This document shows, one piece after another, positions 52,954 to 62,509 of a stretch of 64,000 nt of DNA. The notes beneath the pieces are model-generated. The model was given only the letters and a program-made list of their open reading frames with translations, was not told the origin of the DNA and did not search any database. Origin of the DNA: Cryobacterium sp. PH31-O1 (GTDB lineage Bacteria; Actinomycetota; Actinomycetes; Actinomycetales; Microbacteriaceae); the NCBI RefSeq assembly GCF_030063455.1, contig NZ_JASITB010000001.1, positions 1 to 64,000 on the forward strand, read 5' to 3'. The translations under genes and the position numbers were made by a program. Numbering within the stretch: position 1 is the stretch's first letter; the number at the start of each line of letters is the position of its first letter.

Positions 52954-53372
52954 TACTCAATCTCCAATGGGTCAACACCATCCTTGCCCTCCCCGGTGAT
53001 CTGGGCAATCGAGGGATGTCTTTGTGAACGAGACCCTGCCTAGCAGGCGCTGACGAGTCGACCTAGGGTATGAGCGTGATCGTCCGGAATACTATCGCGT
53101 CTGACGAGCGGCGGCGGGCGTCGCGCTCGTCCTCCGGGCCGAGGCGAACTCCGTGCTCAACATCGGCGGGTACATTCCGGCCGGGTTGATCTCCGTGGCG
53201 ACCAGGTTCTTGGTGGATGCCATCGGTCTCGCCCGCGGAGCATCCATTTTCGCAAGCATTCTGGTCGCGGCCGGTGCGACCGGCATCAAATGCTCAAGTT
53301 GTTGTCCAGGCCGGGGGTGGGGGCTCAACATCAGCGTTCCCAACCCGACGAGCTCCTTTGGGGTGTCTTAGG
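52954..53372. other. Interval with a possible membrane-protein scrap
   Basis: A plus-strand frame at 53153-53290 reads LNIGGYIPAGLISVATRFLV and GASIFASILVAAGATGI, hydrophobic and protein-like, but has no natural start or end. Otherwise empty. Confidence 0.3.
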
Positions 53373-53922
53373 TTACAAAGATTGCGCGATGAGGCTCAGT
53401 GAGGTCTCCCAGAGGCGTTCTGCTGCGATCGGGTCGATTGCGTGCGGAAGTACCCCGTGAACGCCGTCGACGATTGCCGAAGCGATTTCGGCTGGGCGGC
53501 AGTCCTCGTAGTACGCGGGCGTGCCAGGGCCCAACTCTGCCCGTGTCGCGGCGAAGAGTGAGGTTGCCGCTCCCTGTTCGACGGTCTTTGTCGGGTACCG
53601 CCGTTTCATGTCAGCCAGAACGACCGGGTCCCAGTAGCGTTGCAGGTTTGTCCAGATGCCACCCGGCATAACCGCGGTGCCAGCAATCCCCTCGTTTTTC
53701 CAGCGCCGCGTGGCTTCGAGAGCGAAGAGCACGTTTGCCGACTTCGACTGCGCATAGGCGAGCCCCGAGTCATAGGGATCACGCTCAAAGAAGCGATCGT
53801 CGAAACGGATCCCGCTGGTTCCATGCCCACTCGAGCTCAGCGCTACGATCTTCGCCCCGTCAGCGGCGCGAAGAGCTGGCAGCAGGGCCTGTGCCAGCGC
53901 GAAGTGCCCAAGATGGGTCAAA
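53373..53922 (-). pseudogene. N-terminally truncated SDR
   Basis: The C-terminal three quarters of a retinol-dehydrogenase-like SDR: THLGHFALAQALLPALR, IVALSSSGHG, and the YxxxK pair in AYAQSKSANVLF. The cofactor-binding N-terminus with TGxxxGxG is absent; upstream sequence belongs to a different gene fragment on the other strand. Not expected to bind NAD(P). Confidence 0.75.
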
Positions 53923-53967
53923 ATGATTCCAGTGGGTCGGCTTCGGAGAAATACCGGACGCTCGCGA

Positions 53968-54378
53968 CGGAATATGTTCGGCCCCATTCGCGGTGAGTGG
54001 GAGGCGCTCTGGAACGGATGGTGGGCGCCCGAACCGCCGCATCACGCACCAGTGTTCGTGCTCACCCATCACGCCCACGAGCCGATCGAGATGGAGGGCG
54101 GCACGACCTTCCATTTCGTCACCGGCGGCTTCGACGCCGCCTACGTACAGGCCAGTGAAGCAGCTGGCGACGCCGGCATACACATTGCGGGCGGCGCCTC
54201 CACCGTTCGGCAGGCGTTCCCCGCCGGCGTAATCTACGAGATCACGCTCGACATTGCCCCCGTCTTACTCGGGTCTGGAGAGCGGATGTTCGACGGCAGC
54301 GACTCTTTCGGGTTCGAGCCGGTTGAGGCGTTGCATTCGCCGCTGGCCACGCACATCCGCTACCGCCGGGTGAGCTGA
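53968..54378 (+). pseudogene. N-terminally truncated RibD_C/DHFR-like protein
   Basis: Starts in mid-domain with GRNMFGPIRGEWEAL-type sequence (here RNMFGPIRGEWEAL) and carries on through PVFVLTHHAHEP, FHFVTGG, GGASTVRQA and the C-terminus VEALHSPLATHIRYRR. The first 50 or so residues of the family are missing. It faces the truncated SDR head to head at about 53945, a clear deletion or recombination junction. Confidence 0.72.
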
Positions 54379-54525
54379 CGGCTGGCCTCCGACACGTCTA
54401 AGATCCGCGTGAATTACGCGGCGCCGAGCATAAGCGAGTCACCACGTTTGGGGAGACCTACCGGGGGAGCTGGAAAGACACAGATCGGCGGCCTCGAGAA
54501 GACGTGTGTCGCTTAGGGTTGAGTG

Positions 54526-55290
54526 ATGGATGCCGACATCAACTTCTACTTCGACCCGGTCTGCCCCTTCGCCTGGATGACCAGCAAATGGGTGCGGCAG
54601 GTGCAGGCGCAGCGCGACTACACCGTTGATTGGCGGTTCATCTCGTTGCGTCTGATCAACGCGGAGGTCGATTACGACGCTCATTTTCCGCCCGAGTACG
54701 AGGCCGGACACACCGCCGGGCTCAGGCTCTTGCGGGTGGCAGCCCGGGCACGCGCGGAGCATGGCCGCGAGTCGATGGCCGCGTTGTATGCGGCGTTCGG
54801 GGCGCACATCTTCGACGTCGCGCCAGACCCGAGCGGCAACAGCACCGAGAGCAATATGCGTGAACGTCGCGGCACACGTGAATTCGTGGAACCGATCCTC
54901 GCCGAGGCTGGCCTGCCACTCGCACTGGCTGAGGCGCTCGACGACGAGTCCTGGGACCTCGAAATTCAGCAGGAAACGGACGAGGCGCTTTCGCTGACCG
55001 GTAAGGACGTTGGCACGCCCATCATCCATTTCGAGCCACCCGCCGGTGTCGCTTTCTTTGGGCCGGTCATTAGCCGCCTGCCACAGGAAGACTCGGCCGT
55101 TGAACTGTGGGACCACGTGGTCGCTCTGGCACGTTTTCCCGGTTTCGCCGAGCTCAAACGAAGCCTGCGTGAGCAGCCGCAGCTGGCTGCGTTCGGAAAC
55201 GACTCCGACTCGGCGGGCCAGCAGGAAGACTGGCATGATGGCAGCCGCCGGCAGAAAAGTGACCGATCTGTGAGATCGAACGATGAGTGA
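54526..55290 (+). CDS. DsbA-family protein, Rv2466c (mycothiol-dependent nitroreductase) type
   Basis: 254 residues. The thioredoxin-like N-terminus has FYFDPVCPFAWMTSKWV; the Rv2466c group has CPWC or CPWA there, here CPFA with one cysteine. An all-alpha insertion follows, then the cis-Pro region GKDVGTPIIHF. Members act with mycothiol in oxidative stress and reduce nitro compounds. ATG 54526 is chosen over GTG 54523. It overlaps the SRPBCC gene by eight bases. The last 30 residues are a polar extension. Confidence 0.82.
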   Translation: MDADINFYFDPVCPFAWMTSKWVRQVQAQRDYTVDWRFISLRLINAEVDYDAHFPPEYEAGHTAGLRLLRVAARARAEHGRESMAALYAAFGAHIFDVAPDPSGNSTESNMRERRGTREFVEPILAEAGLPLALAEALDDESWDLEIQQETDEALSLTGKDVGTPIIHFEPPAGVAFFGPVISRLPQEDSAVELWDHVVALARFPGFAELKRSLREQPQLAAFGNDSDSAGQQEDWHDGSRRQKSDRSVRSNDE

Positions 55291-55768
55291 GCCGAAAATT
55301 CGCCGCCACCAAGAATCTGTCCGGGTCTGCGCGTCCGCTGAATCTCTCTATGACATGGTCTCCGACATCACCCGTACCGGTGAGTGGAGCCCCGTCTGCA
55401 CGATGTGCTGGTGGGACGACGAGGCGTCGGCTGGTCAGGTCGGTGCTTGGTTCACGGGCCGCAATGAGCTCCCGCACCGCACGTGGGAGACCCGGTCGCA
55501 GGTGGAGGCGGCCGAGCGCGGTCGCGAGTTCGGTTGGGTGGTGGGTGGCAGCTTCGTCCGTTGGGGCTTCACCCTCACCCCGTCGAATGAGGGGACGATC
55601 CTCAGCGAGTACTGGGAATTCCTGCCGGACGGGATCGCTATGTTCGAGGAGAAGTTCGGTGACCAGGCAGACTTTCAGATCGCTGACCGCACCCAGCAGG
55701 CACTCGCCGGCATCCCGAAAACTCTCGCCGCGATCAAGCAGATCGCCGAGTCCATCGCGGATCGGTGA
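55283..55768 (+). CDS. SRPBCC family protein
   Basis: 161 residues with the START/Bet v1-like plan: an N-terminal strand VRVCASAESLYDMVSDITRTGEWSP, a central WDDEASAGQVGAWFTGRN, and a C-terminal helix TLAAIKQIAESIADR. These proteins bind hydrophobic ligands; the actinobacterial polyketide cyclase/dehydrase-like subgroup is common. Coupled to the Rv2466c-type gene. A C-terminal scrap of a second copy exists at 50860. Confidence 0.88.
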   Translation: MSEPKIRRHQESVRVCASAESLYDMVSDITRTGEWSPVCTMCWWDDEASAGQVGAWFTGRNELPHRTWETRSQVEAAERGREFGWVVGGSFVRWGFTLTPSNEGTILSEYWEFLPDGIAMFEEKFGDQADFQIADRTQQALAGIPKTLAAIKQIAESIADR

Positions 55769-55782
55769 GAAGGCCCCAAGCT

Positions 55783-55918
55783 GAAGACCGGTCACCCCGC
55801 GCATCACGGCACACGGTGATCCGATCGGACAGCAGAAACGGCTCGGGATGCTGCGCGGCGGGCCGTGCGAACGTCCAGCGGTGCACGAAGGACCGGTTGG
55901 GTGCCGGAAACACCGTTA
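55783..55918 (-). pseudogene. Near-identical scrap of the FAD oxidoreductase gene
   Basis: About 136 bases that repeat 51026-51155 with few changes; on the minus strand they encode HRWTFARPAAQHPEPFLL and SDRITVCRDARGDRSS. No flanking part of that gene remains. Confidence 0.85.
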
Positions 55919-56000
55919 ACGAGACACTCCCCGCACTGGCTAGAAGCAGTTCATCAGGTGCTGGTTCGCACCAAAGAATCGCTGACGTGGAAGGACGACG

Positions 56001-56072
56001 ATGACCAAGCAGAGCGCAAGACTGGAATTTCTCGGATCCCAGGGGTCGCTGCTGGCAGCACGGCATGAGTGA
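56001..56072 (+). CDS. Possible 23-residue leader ORF overlapping the GH15 gene
   Basis: ATG 56001 stands six bases after AAGGA and encodes a 23-residue peptide ending at TGA 56070-56072, overlapping the start of the GH15 gene by eight bases. It may be a leader that couples translation of the enzyme, since the GH15 ATG has no ribosome site of its own. Confidence 0.4.
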   Translation: MTKQSARLEFLGSQGSLLAARHE

Positions 56073-57921
56073 CCTCCCCATCGCCGACCATGCGCTGCTT
56101 TCGGATCGACACTCCGCTGCTCTGGTGACCCTGGACGGATCGATTGCCTGGTTGTGTTTTCCCCGGTTCGACAGTGAATCCGTGTTCGCGTCAATCCTGG
56201 ACGACGAGGCGGGGCACTGGTCGATCCGGCCCACCGGGCGGAGCACGTCAACCCGCGCCTACGTGGATGGGACCATGGTCCTACAGACCATCTTCCACAC
56301 CGATGAGGGCACCCTCGAACTTCTCGATGCGCTTGAGTTGGGGGACGGGGCTGATCCCCACCGCCTCGGTGAACACGCCCCCCACACCCTGCTGCGGGGC
56401 GTGCACTGCACGAGCGGGCGGGTGGCCATCGAGATGGTCTGCCGTCCTCGCCCCGAATATGGTCTGGTGGTCCCGATCTTTGCGGAGATCGATTGCGGTG
56501 TCGTCGCTACGGGCGGTTCGGGCCGGCTCACTCTCTCGGTTCCTGCCCCGGTCATAGGTGTCGACGAGGAGATCCGGATGCAGTTCACTCTGCAGGCGGG
56601 CCAACACCGGTATTTTGCTCTGCAGCGCACGCGCCTCGGTGAGCCACTGCCGGGTGCCTACGCGCAAGACCAGATCGCGGCCGGCTTGGCGACCACCACC
56701 GCGAGCTGGCAGGAGTGGTCATCGATTCATCAAAGCTACGACGGCCCGTGGCGGGAACTGGTTCATCATTCGGGACGGGTTCTGCAGGCGCTGAGCTACC
56801 AACCCACCGGCGCAATCGTGGCCGCCGCCACGACATCCTTGCCCGAAGAAATCGGCGGTGAACGCAACTGGGACTACCGGTACGCCTGGGTACGAGATGC
56901 CAGTTTCACCATGAAGGCACTCTGGGTTGCGGCCTGCCCGGACGAAGCCCACGAATTCTTTGACTTCATGACCGCGGCGGCTGCGCACTCCAACCCTGAC
57001 CGTCATTTGCAGATCATGTTTGGCATCGGCGGCGAACATGACCTGTCTGAACGGCTTCTTCCGCAACTCAAAGGGTGGCGGGGGAGCGCACCCGTGCGCG
57101 TCGGCAACGGAGCCTGGGACCAGCCGCAACTTGATGTGTACGGCGAACTCCTCGACGCAGCGTTCCGCCTTCGTGGGCAACTCGGTGACATCGAACCGGC
57201 CACGCGAACCTTTCTTATCGCCCTCGCGGATGCTGCCGCCAGCCAATGGCAGCAGCCGGACAACGGTATCTGGGAAATCCGTGGGGCCCCACGCCACTTC
57301 CTTTATTCAAAGCTGATGTGCTGGGTGGCCCTCGACCGAGCAATTGCCCTGGCCGATCAGCTGAACGCAACCGACCGAATCACAGAGTGGTCAGCGATGG
57401 CCGCACGGATCCGCGCCGCCATCCTCGAGAAGGGGTGGAACGAGGAGGCCGCTGCCTTCACGCAATCCTTTGATTCGCCCGAGCTGGATGCTTCGTCGCT
57501 GATGATGTCCGTTGTCGGATTCCTGCCGGCATCCGATCCACGCATGCTCGCCACCGTAGACGCCATCATCGATCGGCTTACGGATTCCCGCGGGCTGGTC
57601 TATCGGTACCAAACTGACACCGGCGTCGACGGCCTGCACGGTAACGAGGGAACTTTCCTGCTCTGCACATTTTGGCTCGCCCAGGTGCTTGCCGACGCAG
57701 GCCGGTGCGGTGAGGCCCGCGAGGTGTTCGAGAGAGCCGTGGGTCACGTCAACAACGTCGGCCTGCTCGCCGAGGAGGTCGACTCGGAAACCGGCGAACA
57801 ACTGGGCAACTTTCCCCAGGCATTCAGTCACGTCGGCCTGATCAATGCCGCGTGGGCCATCCAACAGGCCGAGAGCGGCTACGCGGCTAACGAGAGAACT
57901 CCACCAGAAAATGAACATTAG
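56065..57921 (+). CDS. Glycoside hydrolase family 15 protein, trehalase-like
   Basis: 618 residues. The N-terminal beta-sandwich (IADHALLSDRHSAALVTLDG, then WLCFPRFDSES) and the (alpha/alpha)6 barrel with RNWDYRYAWVRDASFT, GNEGTFLLCTFWLAQ (catalytic Glu) and SHVGLINAAWA are the markers of bacterial GH15, which in actinobacteria is often a trehalase or glucoamylase. No signal, so cytoplasmic. It probably splits trehalose or short alpha-glucans into glucose. Confidence 0.92.
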   Translation: MSDLPIADHALLSDRHSAALVTLDGSIAWLCFPRFDSESVFASILDDEAGHWSIRPTGRSTSTRAYVDGTMVLQTIFHTDEGTLELLDALELGDGADPHRLGEHAPHTLLRGVHCTSGRVAIEMVCRPRPEYGLVVPIFAEIDCGVVATGGSGRLTLSVPAPVIGVDEEIRMQFTLQAGQHRYFALQRTRLGEPLPGAYAQDQIAAGLATTTASWQEWSSIHQSYDGPWRELVHHSGRVLQALSYQPTGAIVAAATTSLPEEIGGERNWDYRYAWVRDASFTMKALWVAACPDEAHEFFDFMTAAAAHSNPDRHLQIMFGIGGEHDLSERLLPQLKGWRGSAPVRVGNGAWDQPQLDVYGELLDAAFRLRGQLGDIEPATRTFLIALADAAASQWQQPDNGIWEIRGAPRHFLYSKLMCWVALDRAIALADQLNATDRITEWSAMAARIRAAILEKGWNEEAAAFTQSFDSPELDASSLMMSVVGFLPASDPRMLATVDAIIDRLTDSRGLVYRYQTDTGVDGLHGNEGTFLLCTFWLAQVLADAGRCGEAREVFERAVGHVNNVGLLAEEVDSETGEQLGNFPQAFSHVGLINAAWAIQQAESGYAANERTPPENEH

Positions 57922-58139
57922 CTCGGGTTTACTAGCTTCGGTGCATTCAGGTTTGCTGATGATGCTGCAGATGTCTCCCTCGCCGCATTCGGCGGGGTAG
58001 CGCCAGTCGCTGGCACCGATAGGTTTCTGGAGCTCCACAGCCAGAATGGCGAGCTCACGTTGACGGGCCTAAACGTTTTTTGAGCTTGCAATTCAGCAGG
58101 AGTGATACGTGAGAGCCGGGAGCGGTTTAGCGTTGGCGT

Positions 58140-58439
58140 ATGGACATTATTTTGCAATATTTCGACGGCTGCCCCAATTGGAAAGTTGTCGATGAGCGGC
58201 TCGTTGCTCTCACCGAAGGGCACCCGGGGATGGTCGTACGGCGACACCTCGTAAACACTGTGGAAGAAGCCGAACGTGTCGGATTTGGCGGTTCACCCAG
58301 CATCCTCATCGACGGTGTCGACCCCTTCGCGCGCGCAGGAGAAACCGGCGGGTTGTCTTGCCGCCGATATCTCACGCCAGGCGGATACGCGGGCGCACCA
58401 ACTGTGGACCAGTTGAAGATGGCACTGTTCATCGAGTGA
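58140..58439 (+). CDS. Thioredoxin-like fold protein
   Basis: 99 residues. An N-terminal strand then YFDGCPNWKVVDERL with a single Cys at the thioredoxin active-site position, and the typical GFGGSPSILIDGVDPFA turn with cis-Pro. Similar to the small thioredoxin-family proteins found near mercury or stress genes. Function unknown; a single reactive Cys argues against a disulfide oxidoreductase of the CxxC type. Confidence 0.78.
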   Translation: MDIILQYFDGCPNWKVVDERLVALTEGHPGMVVRRHLVNTVEEAERVGFGGSPSILIDGVDPFARAGETGGLSCRRYLTPGGYAGAPTVDQLKMALFIE

Positions 58440-59036
58440 CGCCCGGACGGAGTCGCGCGAATCGCAGTATCGATCGGCGCGACTTCGTGCCGAATATTCT
58501 CTGATTCCTTTTGTCTCGGGACTGTCGGGTCGTCGACGGTGGTTCCATCTGAAAACCATCGTCGCGTGGGTCGGTCTCATAACGCGAGTTCGTGCACTCA
58601 TCCGGCCGTGACGGAGGAGACTGGTCGACGGTGGACCCGACTCTCTTTTGGGCATTCGGCCCCGATGTCGTGACTGCAGAAGGGACCGCCTGCGTGCGGA
58701 AAGTTGAGAGCGTCCTTGCGCCTGATCAACTGAATATTGTGTTCCGTCCCAACAATCGTCGCCGGAGCGGTCCGCGCCCGTAAATGCTGGCTGAGTGGGG
58801 GCCGAATCGGCTCACGAAGAATTGGTGCGGCCCTGGTTGGCGTCGCGTTGGTGGTCGTGATCGAACCCTCGGATTCTGCTTTTGGATGGATACCGCTGCT
58901 AGTGCTGACGTGTTCTGATCGACCTATGACACTGTATGCATCTCTACAGTTGCGGTGGTCCGCGCGCGCGGATCCTTCATGGTGCCGGGTATCGGCGGGG
59001 TGCGCTGAGGAAGGTAGCGCATTGGGATAATGGCTC
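58440..59036. other. 600-base stretch without a supportable gene
   Basis: One frame (58737-59030) contains the hydrophobic string IGAALVGVALVVVIEPSDSA but has no family. GATAAT at 59026-59031 lies five bases before the permease ATG and is a candidate -10 for a leaderless transcript. Confidence 0.4.
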
Positions 59037-60323
59037 ATGCCTAATCGCACAGACAAGATTTCATTGACCGGATCGATCTCCCTCGGAACCGGGGTGATGA
59101 TTGGGGCGGGGATCTTCGCACTGGTCGGTCAAGTTGCCGAATTCGCCGGAGATTGGTTTCCGCTCGCTTTCCTCCTCGGCGCCATAGTCTCTGGTATCAG
59201 CTCGTATTCCTATGTTCGCTACTCGAGTGTGAACCCGTCTGCGGGCGGTATCGCGATGCTATTGAAGGACGCCTACGGTCCTGGTGTAAGCGCCGGGTCA
59301 TTTTCGCTGTTCATGTACGTGTCGATGGTGGTTGCGGAGAGTCTGCTCGCCCGCACGTTTGGCACTTACCTGTTGCGTCCTTTCGGTCTGCAAAACTCCA
59401 CCATTCTCGTGCCCGTGCTCGGTGTCGCTGCGATCGCCACGGCTGCGGTGGTGAACCTTGTAAGCAACCAGCTCGTCGAACGCTCAGCGACCACAACCGC
59501 AGCGCTCAAAATCCTCGGCATTGCCGTTCTCGCGATTGCCGGCCTAATCGGCGCCGGAGTGGCTGGCGACGGATTCTTCGCAAAGTCTTCCGGCGACTCC
59601 CTCGGTATCGCGGGGCTACTGGCAGGCACAACGCTCTGCGTACTGGCCTACAAGGGCTTCACCACAATCACGAACCAGGGCGATGATATTCGCGACCCGA
59701 AGAAGAATATTGCACGGTCCATCGTCATCTCCCTGATCATCTGCGCCGTTCTGTATTTGCTGATCACGCTATCGGTGGCGTCGAGCATCGGTGCTGAGGG
59801 CGTCGTCAAAGCCCGCGATTACGCGCTCGCGCAAGCGGCAGAACCGCTCTTCGGGTCATGGGGCGTGGGGATCACCGTTGCGATCGCCGTGGTCGCGACG
59901 CTGTCCGGTCTTCTCGCAAGTCTCTATTCGGTGTCACGCCTCTACGGCATGCTGCAAAGCATGCGGCAGGCGCCATCATTGCCCAAGAAGATTTTGCATC
60001 AGCCAATGATCATCACCGCCGGTCTTGCCATCCTGGCCACAGCGTTTCTCGATCTCAGCCAGATTGCCTCGATGGGCGCATTTCTCTACCTGGCCATGGA
60101 CATTTCCGTGCAGTGGGCTGTCATTCGCCACTTGCGTTCAAAAATCCAAGCAAACCCGTGGGTTCCCGCACTGACCATCATGCTCGACCTAGCGATCCTG
60201 GTCCCCTTTACCGTGCTTAAAGTTCAGAACGACCCTCTGACAGCGATTGTCGCTGTAGTCGTTGCGGCTGCTATCGTTACTGCGCAGATCTTGGTCGTCC
60301 GTGCACGGACACACGCCGCGTAA
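59037..60323 (+). CDS. APC family amino acid permease
   Basis: 428 residues, 12 membrane helices, APC superfamily: helix 1 motif ISLGTGVMIGAGIFALVGQ (GAGIF substrate loop) and helix 6 region GLLAGTTLCVLAYKGFTTI. A secondary transporter of amino acids or amines. ATG 59037 has no clear ribosome site, in line with leaderless translation. It stands alone. Confidence 0.9.
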   Translation: MPNRTDKISLTGSISLGTGVMIGAGIFALVGQVAEFAGDWFPLAFLLGAIVSGISSYSYVRYSSVNPSAGGIAMLLKDAYGPGVSAGSFSLFMYVSMVVAESLLARTFGTYLLRPFGLQNSTILVPVLGVAAIATAAVVNLVSNQLVERSATTTAALKILGIAVLAIAGLIGAGVAGDGFFAKSSGDSLGIAGLLAGTTLCVLAYKGFTTITNQGDDIRDPKKNIARSIVISLIICAVLYLLITLSVASSIGAEGVVKARDYALAQAAEPLFGSWGVGITVAIAVVATLSGLLASLYSVSRLYGMLQSMRQAPSLPKKILHQPMIITAGLAILATAFLDLSQIASMGAFLYLAMDISVQWAVIRHLRSKIQANPWVPALTIMLDLAILVPFTVLKVQNDPLTAIVAVVVAAAIVTAQILVVRARTHAA

Positions 60324-60421
60324 ACGCCCACTACCGTCCTCCTTGGCCACTCGAGCCGCCTCCGCTGCGCCGCGCCATGAAATCCCTGCGCCCCTGTCGG
60401 ACATGCTCCAGTATGAGAGTT

Positions 60422-60988
60422 GTGACCGACATCGAGCGTGAGAAGCGGATGCGTGACCTCGTTGTGCTCGTCGCCGACCCGATACGCCGCTACCTGCACC
60501 GCCGCGCCGATGCCGCTACGGCCGACGATGTGCTCGGCGACACCCTCCTGGTGTGCTGGCGCCGCCTCGACGAGGTGCCCGCCGATGCCCTACCGTGGGC
60601 GATCGTTGTCGCTCGGCAGTGTCTCAGCAACGTCAGGCGGGCGGAGCGTCGCCGAACCAGGCTCATCGGCCGCATCATCGCGATCGACCCGCCGCCGGTC
60701 GCCGCACAAGACAACACCGCGGCATCCAGTGGTGACAGCGCCACAGCCACCGCCCGCGTGAGCACCGCCCTTGCCAGCCTGGGTCGCGACGACGCCGAGA
60801 TTCTGCGCCTGTGGGCGTGGGACGAGTTGACAAGCCCGCAGCTTGCCGTCGTGCTCGACATCAGCGCGAACGCTGCGGCGATCCGCCTGCACCGAGCAAA
60901 GGCGCGCCTCAAGCAGGAGCTGCTGAAATCTGAAGGCCCAACCGGACATGTATCTCATGACGAAGGGAGCACCGATGCACGACGATGA
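60422..60988 (+). CDS. ECF-type RNA polymerase sigma factor
   Basis: 188 residues. Region 2 is seen in RRYLHRRADAATADDVLGDT and LLVCWRRLDEVP; region 4 in LGRDDAEILRLWAWDELTS and ISANAAAIRLHRAKARLKQEL. It directs transcription of a small regulon under an unknown signal. GTG 60422 is the likeliest start; ATG 60413 is three codons earlier. Its last 14 bases overlap the next gene, which encodes a one-helix membrane protein of anti-sigma type. Confidence 0.87.
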   Translation: MTDIEREKRMRDLVVLVADPIRRYLHRRADAATADDVLGDTLLVCWRRLDEVPADALPWAIVVARQCLSNVRRAERRRTRLIGRIIAIDPPPVAAQDNTAASSGDSATATARVSTALASLGRDDAEILRLWAWDELTSPQLAVVLDISANAAAIRLHRAKARLKQELLKSEGPTGHVSHDEGSTDARR

Positions 60989-61580
60989 CCGTGCGGTGCG
61001 TGTTCAGCTGCAATCCGCCGATCCGGCCCACGAGCTGCCCCCCGTCTCGCCAACGTGGCTCGACCACAGAATGGAGCAGATCATGACCACCCAGCCCACT
61101 ATTACGACTGTCACCGAGAAGGAGCCGCGACCCATTTTTCGACGGTGGATGCCGGTGGTCGGCGTCGCTGCCACCCTCGCCATCGCCGCCGCGATCGTTG
61201 TGCCCCTCGCCCTCGGAAGCCCGGAACCTAGCGTCGAGGCGCTGAAAGCTCCACTCGGCGGAGGCCTCGCGAGTGGCAGCTGTATCGTGCTTGCGCCGGA
61301 GACCGTCGCCGCGCAGGAGCAGGCGTTCGCTGCGACGGTAATGCAGATCCAGGGCGACACCGTCGTTTTGGAGGTTACGGAGCGCTTCGGTGGCGACGTC
61401 GCCGACCGAGTGGAAGTGACGCAGGTCGACGCGCTAACCTCCGACTTCTCAGGGGTGCCCTTTGAGGTCGGCCAGAGCTACCTCGTTGGCGCCCTCGACG
61501 GAACGATCACAGGCTGCGGCGTCACCGGCCCGGACAGCGCCGAGCTCCGCGCCGTTTACGACACAGCGTTCCCCGGCTGA
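60975..61580 (+). CDS. Single-pass membrane protein, probable anti-sigma partner
   Basis: 201 residues from ATG 60975, six bases after AAGGGAG. An N-terminal cytoplasmic part of about 58 residues, one membrane helix (MPVVGVAATLAIAAAIVVPL, near residues 60-81) and an outer domain of 120 residues with two Cys (SGSCIVL and TGCGV) that could pair. No zinc-binding HxxxCxxC is present in the inner part, so the anti-sigma role rests on the overlap with the sigma gene only. Confidence 0.7.
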   Translation: MHDDDRAVRVQLQSADPAHELPPVSPTWLDHRMEQIMTTQPTITTVTEKEPRPIFRRWMPVVGVAATLAIAAAIVVPLALGSPEPSVEALKAPLGGGLASGSCIVLAPETVAAQEQAFAATVMQIQGDTVVLEVTERFGGDVADRVEVTQVDALTSDFSGVPFEVGQSYLVGALDGTITGCGVTGPDSAELRAVYDTAFPG

Positions 61581-61982
61581 TCCACGCCGGCGAGAGCGGC
61601 AGACCGGGACGGCGCGTCAAATCGTGCAATCTGGATTCGGAGAGCCTACTTGCCATTTGATCGATCCGTGCGCCCCAGCACCTTTGATGGCCGCATCGTT
61701 GCGAATATTCGGGTCTGGCGCAGACCTAACTCCCCAACCCATACATCCATGTCGGGACCTGTAAAGCCGAGGATGTCCGTGATCGGCGCCTGATGCGTCG
61801 GGAACAGTCCACGCGGTGGCGGAGTGCCATCGACGCGGGTGTGTATGCACTGGCAGTGTCGACGTAACGTGGGCGATCCCTCTACAGAAGTGTCCCCGAT
61901 ATCGATGCCCAATCTCGGAGGCGCTGGCGGGCGACCAGTGGTAAGCGTGCGGTCCGGGAGCCGCTCTTCAGCTCGTGTCGGG
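61581..61982. other. 400-base stretch, nothing coding seen
   Basis: No frame on either strand shows a family or natural start. It merges on the right into the epoxide hydrolase remnant. Confidence 0.5.
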
Positions 61983-62205
61983 TCAGACGGTCTGTAGGAA
62001 CGCGGTGATGTCATCGGCTAACAGCGTGGGTTCTTCGTGGCGTAGCGACGTGCCGATGGAGTTTGTGAACCAGTAGAGGGATGCTGTCAGCGTGACGAGG
62101 TAGTCATCGCTGAACCGTGTCTTGCTGCCAGGGCAAGGCGTTGATGCGGTCTTGTTCGGTGGCCCCGTCAAATTCGTCGGCCCAATACGTAACCAGACTA
62201 TGCAT
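61983..62205 (-). pseudogene. Remnant of an epoxide hydrolase
   Basis: Two pieces on the minus strand in different frames: LVTYWADEFDGATEQDRIN, like the N-terminal EHN motif YWRDEFDWRAQEARLN of epoxide hydrolases, directly followed by RFSDDYLVTLTASLYWFTNS and IGTSLR from their C-terminal cap region. The alpha/beta hydrolase core between them is deleted. Confidence 0.6.
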
Positions 62206-62509
62206 GGTGTCATTATCGGTGTCTGCTTCCCCTCCCGTTGGTGGCCATGCCCTGGGCCAACGGGTATCTCGGAGCCTTCTTCGTAGGTCGTGGACATCGT
62301 CGTGGCCTATATCCAGCGCAGGATAGCGGGGGCACGTGTGCTCGTTTCTGGTCAGAAAAAAGGTCTTTGTTGTTGAGGAGAATACTGTGCAGTGTCAGGT
62401 ACGTAAGACCCGCACGATGAAAATCACGGTGACGAGGCATCGCAGCGAAATAGTCGCTCCCAGTTGGATCACACTTTGCGTTCGGCGGAGCGTTCGATAA
62501 CCTTCGTTG

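Noticed and set aside
54439..55236. Long minus-strand ORF opposite the DsbA-family gene
   Set aside because: Antisense shadow of a recognisable gene in high-GC DNA; no domain.
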